Part shown: positions 6,388 through 10,401 of the stretch, piece after piece
How positions within the stretch are numbered: position 1 is the first letter of the stretch
How the letters are laid out: every line of letters begins with the position of its first letter
DNA from: a bacterium
GTDB taxonomy: Bacteria > Chloroflexota > Dormibacteria > UBA8260 > Bog-877
Length of the DNA stretch: 10,401 bases
Direction: 5' to 3'
Assembly: GCA_021791455.1 (NCBI GenBank)
Contig: JAJYWM010000354.1
Coordinates: 1 to 10,401, forward strand
Program-made: the position numbers and the translations under genes
The notes under the pieces: model-generated
What the model was told of the DNA's origin: nothing
What the model saw: the letters and a program-made list of their open reading frames with translations, nothing else
Databases searched by the model: none

Positions 6388-6408
6388 GGGTGTGGGCCGG
6401 GAGTGTGG
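6388..6408 (+). repeat. Terminal repeat of IS copy B
   Basis: Begins GGGTGTGGG, C, CGGGA, GT, GTGG and matches the tip of copy A at 18 of 21 positions. The similarity continues weakly into the leader (ACCTG, then GGGAG shared by both copies). It marks the boundary between the IS and the operon's promoter region. Confidence 0.7.
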
Positions 6409-6436
6409 AGGGGCATTGACCTGCAGATGGGAGCGT

Positions 6437-6458
6437 TGGCACTCTGTGAGCGGTGCCA
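6437..6458 (+). promoter_or_regulatory. Leader hairpin ahead of IS ORF1 (copy B)
   Basis: The arms TGGCAC and GTGCCA (6 bp, perfect) enclose a 10-base loop. The structure ends about 21 bases before the TTG start of ORF1. It lies where copy A has its 11-bp hairpin, but the stem sequence is different. Confidence 0.55.
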
Positions 6459-6479
6459 CTTACAGAAGGGGAAGACCCC

Positions 6480-6903
6480 TTGGAAGAGGCCGGAGATGAG
6501 GATCTAGTGAGGCTGGAGGTCGAGCGGGGCCGACCTCAGTCCCAGCTGGCTGCGGTGGGAGACTTCCGGCGCGGCAGCCTGACCGGTGACGTACCGACGG
6601 TATGGCAAGCCGTACTGCACTTGTGCTGAGTCCGGCCATCCCGGGCACGGGCCGCTCCACCTGTTGACCAGGTCGGTCCAGGGGAAGACTGCGACGAAGG
6701 CGATCCCGGCGGGGCCGCAATTGGAGAAGGCTCAACGTGAGGTGGGCAACTACAAGCGCTTCAAGGCGGTGGTCGAGCAGATCGTGGCGGTCCACGAGCA
6801 GATCTGTGAAGCACGCCCGCTTATAGAAGACATGGAGGCCGTCAGGGGCGGCCAAAGGGGGGGCTCTATGAAGAGATCCGGACGGAGTTCGAAGCCGAGG
6901 TAG
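6480..6903 (+). pseudogene. Frameshifted DUF6788-like IS ORF1 (copy B)
   Basis: Aligns with ORF1 of copy A from its first residue. A TTG at 6480 begins MEEAGDEDLVRLEVE, with AGGGG about 10 bases upstream. This frame runs to GDFRRGSLTG, where one additional base (near 6583-6588) breaks it. The rest continues in another frame as TYRRYGKPYCTCAESGHPGH and on to the stop at 6901-6903. The zinc-knuckle residues (GKPYCTCA, GHPGHG) and the later NYKRFKAVVEQIV block match copy A. Read from a GTG at 6586 the second part alone gives 105 residues, but alignment with copy A shows this is only the downstream piece. It is probably non-functional. Confidence 0.8.
6858..6864 (+). promoter_or_regulatory. Candidate -1 frameshift site G_GGG_GGC in copy B
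   Basis: A run of seven G's lies in the ORF1/ORF2 overlap exactly where copy A has its A-run. ORF1 reads agG GGG GGC; a -1 slip gives CTC TAT GAA GAG ATC, the transposase frame. The location is conserved while the slippery bases are not. G-runs are less proven slippery sites than A_AAA_AAG, and this copy is already broken elsewhere. Confidence 0.5.
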
Positions 6904-7612
6904 CCGAGCTCAGCCAGCTCGCGGCGCGCACTTGGCGAAACCGTCAGGACGTGGTCTCAAAGTGGCGGAGCTGGCGATCCGCACTGCCATGCTGAAGCTG
7001 GGCAGCAGGCTGCTGGAGCGTGTGCTGGATCTCGACCCTGGTCAGCTTGGCCCGGGGGTGGGCCGTAGAGGCGGCCACCAGGCCAGCTTCCGCGGCTATC
7101 GTGAGAAGACCGTGGACACCGTCTTGGGGGCGGTTCGTCTGCGCCGTGCCTACTACAACCGCCGGGCATACGGCCACGGACTCTTCCCCCGGGACCCGGA
7201 GCTGGGGATTGGGGCCAGCTCGCTGAGCCCGGGGCTGCGGCGGATGGTGGCTGAAGTGGGCAGCCAGGAGCCGTTCGCCCAGGCCAGCCGCGGCCTCCTC
7301 GAGCTCGACGGGTTGCACCTCACTGGCAAGCCGGTGGACCACAGCTCCGAGGCCGACGGCGAGAAGGTCCGAGCCGCCCTCGAGAGCCAAGCCGAGGTGG
7401 TGATAGAGGGCAAGGTGGTCCCTCTGGCCAGTCTCGGACCCGTCCCCGTGCTCAACATAGCCATGGACGGCACCGGGGTGCCCACCGTCTCCGCCGAAAC
7501 CGAGGGCCGGCGGGGCAAGAGCCCGGATGGCCAAGCCCACACCAGGGGAGCCAAACTCGCTAGCATCTTCACCCAGACCAGGTTGGATGACTAGGGCCGC
7601 CCGGTCCGCGAC
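6864..7612 (+). pseudogene. Truncated, frameshifted ISKra4-family transposase (copy B ORF2)
   Basis: The first segment (EEIRTEFEAEVAELSQLAA) is in the frame reached by the -1 slip. A one-base loss near 6921-6932 then shifts the frame to the main block, which runs 6932-7594. That block has family hallmarks: GHQASFRGYREKTVDTVLG, LRRAYYN, YGHGLFPRDPELG, SLSPGLRRMVAEVG and a first catalytic Asp in NIAMDGTGVP. Cysteines normal in the YYHCxACGHG region are replaced (NRRAYGHG). TAG at 7592-7594 interrupts FTQTRLDD-GRPVRD, where relatives read FTQT..DEEGRPVRD. The remaining catalytic residues and C-terminal half are absent. It cannot make an active transposase. Confidence 0.85.
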
Positions 7613-7663
7613 GCCACCGTCCTCAACTTCCGCGGGCACAGCTACCGGATGCGGGCTCACCAG
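7610..7663 (+). pseudogene. Fragment resembling the C-terminus of IS21-family IstB
   Basis: The reading frame that continues past the copy B stop reads DATVLNFRGHSYRMRAHQ. This is the sort of C-terminal segment seen in IstB-type ATPase helper proteins of IS21 elements (RLLHDATVLNFRGxSYR). The change of family happens at RD/ATV, so the two IS remnants are joined in frame. Downstream bases to about 7770, including TGCACTTTTCATGATCGCC (7746-7764), may belong to the same IS21 end. The match is short and made from memory of the family, so confidence is moderate. Confidence 0.5.
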
Positions 7664-8214
7664 CCCCCGCCCGCCCGCCAAGGAGGGTCCGCTGTGGTTA
7701 GATGACTGGCGCCACGGGGTGCTGCGCTATTGGTGGCCACAACGCTGCACTTTTCATGATCGCCAACAGGGTGGTTGGTAACCCTCTGACGGCTGCTTCC
7801 GGACTGGCACAGGTAGCGCTGCCTTAGAGCCGCTTTCTCGGGGTACCTCTCCGTGGAGTTCAAACAGGACAGGTGTTCTACGGCTCCGCAACGGCCAACC
7901 CTGGCACCGACCCGGCGCTGGCAATCACGTTGACGCCCCGGGTGTGCGCCCGCCTGGCTTGAGAACCACCCCCGCTGGATTGCCGGTAATCCAAACGGAG
8001 CGCTGCGGGCTGGCCGCACCTAGGAGGTGCAGGCGGCTTCGTCCGCGATGGCACGGCCTTCGATCCCAGCTCCTGTGTCTTTGCCCATTTGAACGGTGAC
8101 CGCGACCAGTTGCAGACGGATCTGGCGCCCTATGAGGGCCGTATCACGCTAACTGTGTCAAGCGTTGCTATGCGCCACTATCCTCATATCAGGCGCTGTT
8201 GCTGAGATCAAAGA
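7664..8214. other. Gene-free stretch of IS debris and unassigned sequence
   Basis: No ORF here looks like a real gene. The plus strand contains two broken open stretches with protein-like composition: GQVFYGSATANPGTDPALAITLTP around 7873-7944 and FVRDGTAFDPSSCVFAHLNG around 8038-8097. These could be relics of a lost gene, but I recognise no family. A 6-bp hairpin at 8016-8030 (GCACCT, AGG, AGGTGC) has no T-run. The minus-strand frame 7657-8019 shows no recognisable motif. Confidence 0.5.
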
Positions 8215-8284
8215 GCGCAAGTAGCTGACAGCACCAGACTACGGATCTGGGTTTGCGGGGGTTCAAATCCCTCTGGGCGCACCA
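8215..8284 (+). pseudogene. tRNA-Arg(ACG)-like remnant with collapsed D-arm
   Basis: The 3' half is a convincing tRNA. The anticodon stem CCAGA/TCTGG (8234-8238, 8246-8250) encloses loop CTACGGA with anticodon ACG at 8241-8243. The T-arm is GGGGG-TTCAAAT-CCCTC (8257-8273), followed by TGGGCGC, A and an encoded CCA (8282-8284). The 5' half is defective. GCGCAAG pairs with only part of the 3' acceptor strand, and the D-arm is reduced to about nine bases (GCTGACAGC). Total length is 70 instead of about 77. It is therefore probably a dead tRNA gene or an integration scar in which only the 3' part was kept. It is unlikely to be charged normally. Confidence 0.72.
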
Positions 8285-8491
8285 TCGACCCTCTGCGGCC
8301 CCAACCCCCCTCTTGTCGCTTGGCCGTCGGCGCGGCGGGTGCCCATCGCAAACGGCCTTCCCGGCCAGCTGCTCACCCACCACCTGGGGATAGGACCGGC
8401 CATGGTCTGGTCCGGCCCGGGGGCCTCAGAAGGGTGGCCCTCACCCACTGATTGCCGGTCGTCCGACCACAGGGTCCGGGCAGCCCCTGGG
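8285..8491. other. Gene-free spacer between tRNA remnant and MerR gene
   Basis: GC-rich and without a supportable gene. I see no stem followed by a T-run that would end the MerR transcript. Frames here, such as 8263-8556 on the minus strand, lack recognisable features. Confidence 0.4.
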
Positions 8492-8953
8492 CTAATCCGC
8501 TGCCTCCAGTTCTGCCAGCCGCTGCAGGTGCCGGGTGCGCCGCTCCTCGAGCTCACGTCGGAGATTTCCCAGCTGGTCCTGTCGCCGCTGGATCTGGGCC
8601 AGCTGGCGCTCGGCCACCTCGACCGCCTGACGGAGCACCTTGGCCTGTCCCCCTCTCGAGGTGCTGCGCCGGTAGGCCTGGCGCAGGGCCTCCATGCGGT
8701 CCTCGGCGACCAGCGCCTCGCGGATCTCGGAGAGCCCGGACCCCAGCACCTCCTGGAGTTCCCGGATGCGGCGCACCCGGGCCACGGTCACCTCGGTGTA
8801 GCGGCGCTCCTGCCCGCCGCTGAGACGGGAGCAGGGGGAGATGAGCCCGATCTCCTCGTAATAGCGGAGGGTGCGGGTTGTCACTCCGGTCATGGCGGCC
8901 ACCTCCCCGATCCTCAGCTCCTGGCCGGACAGGGATTCAGCTGGTGACGGCAC
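8492..8953 (-). CDS. MerR-family transcriptional regulator
   Basis: Encodes 153 residues from a GTG at 8953, preceded by a strong GGGAGGG about 6-7 bases upstream. The MerR winged helix is at 13-80: LRIGEVAAMTGVTTRTLRYYEEIGLISP, then RRYTEVTVARVRRIRELQEVLG. A long dimerisation coiled coil (about 86-150, rich in Arg, Glu, Gln, Leu) ends the protein. There is no conserved metal-binding cysteine pair or large ligand domain, so it belongs with small MerR regulators of unknown signal, often linked to drug efflux. The gene overlaps the 3' end of the MFS-kinase gene by 17 bases in another frame, implying translational coupling and control of that operon. The effector is unknown. Confidence 0.93.
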   Translation of the reverse strand: MPSPAESLSGQELRIGEVAAMTGVTTRTLRYYEEIGLISPCSRLSGGQERRYTEVTVARVRRIRELQEVLGSGLSEIREALVAEDRMEALRQAYRRSTSRGGQAKVLRQAVEVAERQLAQIQRRQDQLGNLRRELEERRTRHLQRLAELEAAD

Positions 8954-10401
8954 TGGGCACCCTCCCGCGGACCGCCTCGAAAATCATCCGAGCGGCAGCC
9001 TCCGGCCCCACCGCAGTGGTGTCGATCCACACGTCGTAGAGGCCAGGATCCGCGGGATCGGCATCGTAGAAGTGGCGCAGGTAGACCTGCCGGGCCCGAT
9101 CCGTGTGACGCTGATCCCGCCTCGCCGTCGCCAGGTCGATGCCGGTCAGCTCCGCCACCCTCTGGACCCGGCGCTCGGCCGGTCCGTCCAGCCGAACCCG
9201 GAGGACGTCGTCCCGATCGGCCAGGATGATCGCCGCCCCCCGGCCAAGTATCACCCCGCCCTGGGCAGCCAGCCGGCGGATCACCGCCTCCGTCTGGCGG
9301 CGGAAGCGCTCCGCGTTCCCCTCCCCCTCCGCGTCCGTGGCCGGGCTCGGTGCCACCGGGCCGACCCCGCGCGCCAGCCCCGCGAGCACGTCCCCTACCC
9401 CGTTGTGGCCCGAGGCCTCCTCGGAGAGAACCTGGTCGAGCGGGGCGGCCAGCTCCTCGGCGACCTCGACCGGAATCGCCCGGTCGAGGAACGGCAGGGA
9501 GAGCAGCTCAGCCACACGGCGGCTGACCTCGTCGCCGCCGGCTCCGTAGCTGGCCGAGATGGTGATGGTCCGTACCGGGCCTGTGGGAGTGGACGCACGA
9601 AGCACCGGATGTCCGACCGCCGCCGCCACCTCCAGGCGCTGCTCATCGTGGACGTAGCGCTTTCCGCGCATCCAGGATGCGGCTGCAGCCACCAGCATCA
9701 TGGCCGCGGAGAAGTAGAAGGTGACCCGCATGCCGGTCATGAAGGGACGGGAGATGAGATCGGGGAAGAAGCTGCGCCCGGTGAGCACCGCCGCGCGCGA
9801 CGCGGGCAGGTGGCCTAGGACCGGCCCCAGAAGGCTCGCCATGGGGTTGTAGCCCAGGAAGGCGGCGAACAGGCTCCCCACGGGAGGGAGGTGGGAGATC
9901 CGGGCTGCATCCGCCTGCGGCACCCCTTGCTGCAGCAGCCCGTGGTAGAGAGAAGAGGGCAGCGCCGACGCCAGCCCCAGGACCATGAGGGTGAAGAACA
10001 GCCCGATCGAAAGCGTCATGCCGGAGTTCTGGAAGGTGGAGCGCATCCCGGAGGCCGCCCCCCGCTGCTCCGCCGGGACCGAATTCATGATGCCCGCCGT
10101 GTTGGGCGCCGAGAACATGCCCATGGCGAAGCCGTTGACGAAGAGGAGCGCCCCGAAGACGGGATAGGAGAAGTCGGCGGGAAGGAGGGACAGAAGGCCG
10201 AAGCTCACCGCCGCCCCCAGCATCCCGCCGGTGGCGAACGGACGGGCACCGTACCGGTCCGAGAGGTAGCCGGAGAAGGGGCCAGCCACCAGGAAACCGG
10301 CGGTCAGCGGGAGCATGTAGATGGCCGACCAGAGCGGCGTCTCCACGAAGTTGAAGCCGTGCAGGGGCAGCCAGATCCCCTGCAGCCAGATGATCAGCAT
10401 G
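8937..10401 (-). CDS. MFS drug exporter (C-terminal half) fused to cytidylate kinase-like domain, 5' partial
   Basis: One continuous frame of 488 codons, open at the right window edge, so the N-terminus is missing. Residues 1 to about 245 of the visible part are membrane-spanning and match the second half of DHA2 (EmrB/QacA-type, 14-helix) exporters: FSGYLSDRYGARP is the motif-A-like loop, followed by SVPAEQRGAASGMRSTFQN and GSLFAAFLGYNP. After a short linker (about 250-275) comes a cytidylate kinase-like domain. It has RTITISASYGAGGDEVSRRVAELL, FLDRAI, then GGVILGRGAAIIL and RRVQRVAELTGIDLATARRDQRHTDRAR, where the Arg-rich helix would bind phosphates. The GxGG nucleotide loop lacks a classical Walker Lys, as is usual in this kinase-like family. 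The kinase end should face the cytoplasm. What it phosphorylates or senses is unknown. The MerR gene follows with an overlap. Confidence 0.88.
   Translation of the reverse strand, partial: MLIIWLQGIWLPLHGFNFVETPLWSAIYMLPLTAGFLVAGPFSGYLSDRYGARPFATGGMLGAAVSFGLLSLLPADFSYPVFGALLFVNGFAMGMFSAPNTAGIMNSVPAEQRGAASGMRSTFQNSGMTLSIGLFFTLMVLGLASALPSSLYHGLLQQGVPQADAARISHLPPVGSLFAAFLGYNPMASLLGPVLGHLPASRAAVLTGRSFFPDLISRPFMTGMRVTFYFSAAMMLVAAAASWMRGKRYVHDEQRLEVAAAVGHPVLRASTPTGPVRTITISASYGAGGDEVSRRVAELLSLPFLDRAIPVEVAEELAAPLDQVLSEEASGHNGVGDVLAGLARGVGPVAPSPATDAEGEGNAERFRRQTEAVIRRLAAQGGVILGRGAAIILADRDDVLRVRLDGPAERRVQRVAELTGIDLATARRDQRHTDRARQVYLRHFYDADPADPGLYDVWIDTTAVGPEAAARMIFEAVRGRVPSAVTS

Larger units (their letters stand above)
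6388..7612 (+). mobile_element. Decayed ISKra4-like insertion sequence, copy B (3' end missing)
   Basis: Same layout as copy A but in the opposite direction: terminal repeat (6388-6408), leader with hairpin (6437-6458), ORF1 (6480-6903), overlap with a slippery G-run, then ORF2. It is related to copy A but clearly diverged at the protein level, so it is not a recent duplicate. ORF1 has one extra base near 6583-6588. ORF2 has lost one base near 6921-6932 and has a TAG at 7592-7594 where the family has Glu. Family similarity ends at about 7612 in an IS21-like fragment. The element is not expected to transpose by itself. Confidence 0.83.

Noticed and set aside
6416..6444. TTGACC in the copy B leader as a possible outward IS promoter
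   Set aside because: The -35-like hexamer is good, but no acceptable -10 lies 16-18 bases downstream.
6944..7681. 245-residue minus-strand ORF over IS copy B
   Set aside because: Antisense to the recognisable transposase; no family features.
8189..8383. Minus-strand ORF containing CAQRDLNPRKPRS
   Set aside because: The RDLNPR-type peptide is a well-known artefact of reading antisense across tRNA 3' ends; it overlies the tRNA-Arg remnant.
8871..9818. 315-residue plus-strand ORF antisense to the MFS-kinase gene
   Set aside because: Typical GC-rich shadow frame; the opposite strand has clear MFS and kinase motifs.
1..10401. CRISPR array, rRNA, origin or phage structural genes
   Set aside because: No regularly spaced repeats, no rRNA-like blocks, no origin-type repeat clusters and no phage proteins were seen on either strand.

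Overview
The DNA is GC-rich, has strong Shine-Dalgarno sequences and some GTG/TTG starts, and encodes a lipobox lipoprotein and a tRNA-Arg(ACG) remnant with an encoded CCA. This fits a high-GC Gram-positive-like bacterium (Actinomycetota, Chloroflexota or high-GC Bacillota). The sequence does not let me go further. The window is an accessory patch rich in insertion-sequence (IS) debris next to what looks like ordinary chromosome.

Left edge (1-639, minus strand): the 5' part of an ISKra4-like IS (copy A), with a terminal repeat, a leader hairpin, a DUF6788-like first ORF and the start of the transposase ORF. The two ORFs are joined in the -1 frame at an in-frame A_AAA_AAG slippery heptamer.

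Centre (640-6387, minus strand): one apparently intact catabolic operon read right to left. Its order is fumarylacetoacetate-hydrolase-like enzyme, cyclase/kynurenine-formamidase-like metal hydrolase, ABC ATPase, ABC permease, NMT1/SsuA-like lipoprotein, IclR-type regulator. A good sigma70-type promoter (TTGACC-N17-TACACT) lies ahead of the first gene and has a perfect 10-bp palindrome in its spacer. The likely logic is uptake of a small organic compound by the ABC transporter, hydrolytic ring or amide opening and C-C or related hydrolysis by the two enzymes, and control by IclR. The substrate cannot be read from sequence.

Right of the operon (6388-7663, plus strand): a second, diverged and decayed ISKra4-like copy (copy B), inverted relative to A, with its 5' end facing the operon. 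It carries two frameshifts and a nonsense codon and is cut off by a fragment resembling the C-terminus of an IS21 helper protein (IstB). The two 5' IS ends therefore bracket the operon like an old composite transposon or IS-built island.

7664-8491 holds no convincing gene apart from a tRNA-Arg(ACG)-like remnant with a collapsed D-arm and a mismatched acceptor stem, possibly an old integration scar. 8492-10401 (minus strand) holds a MerR regulator overlapping the end of a long ORF. That ORF fuses the C-terminal half of a DHA2-type drug exporter (MFS) to a cytidylate-kinase-like domain, and its N-terminus lies beyond the window.
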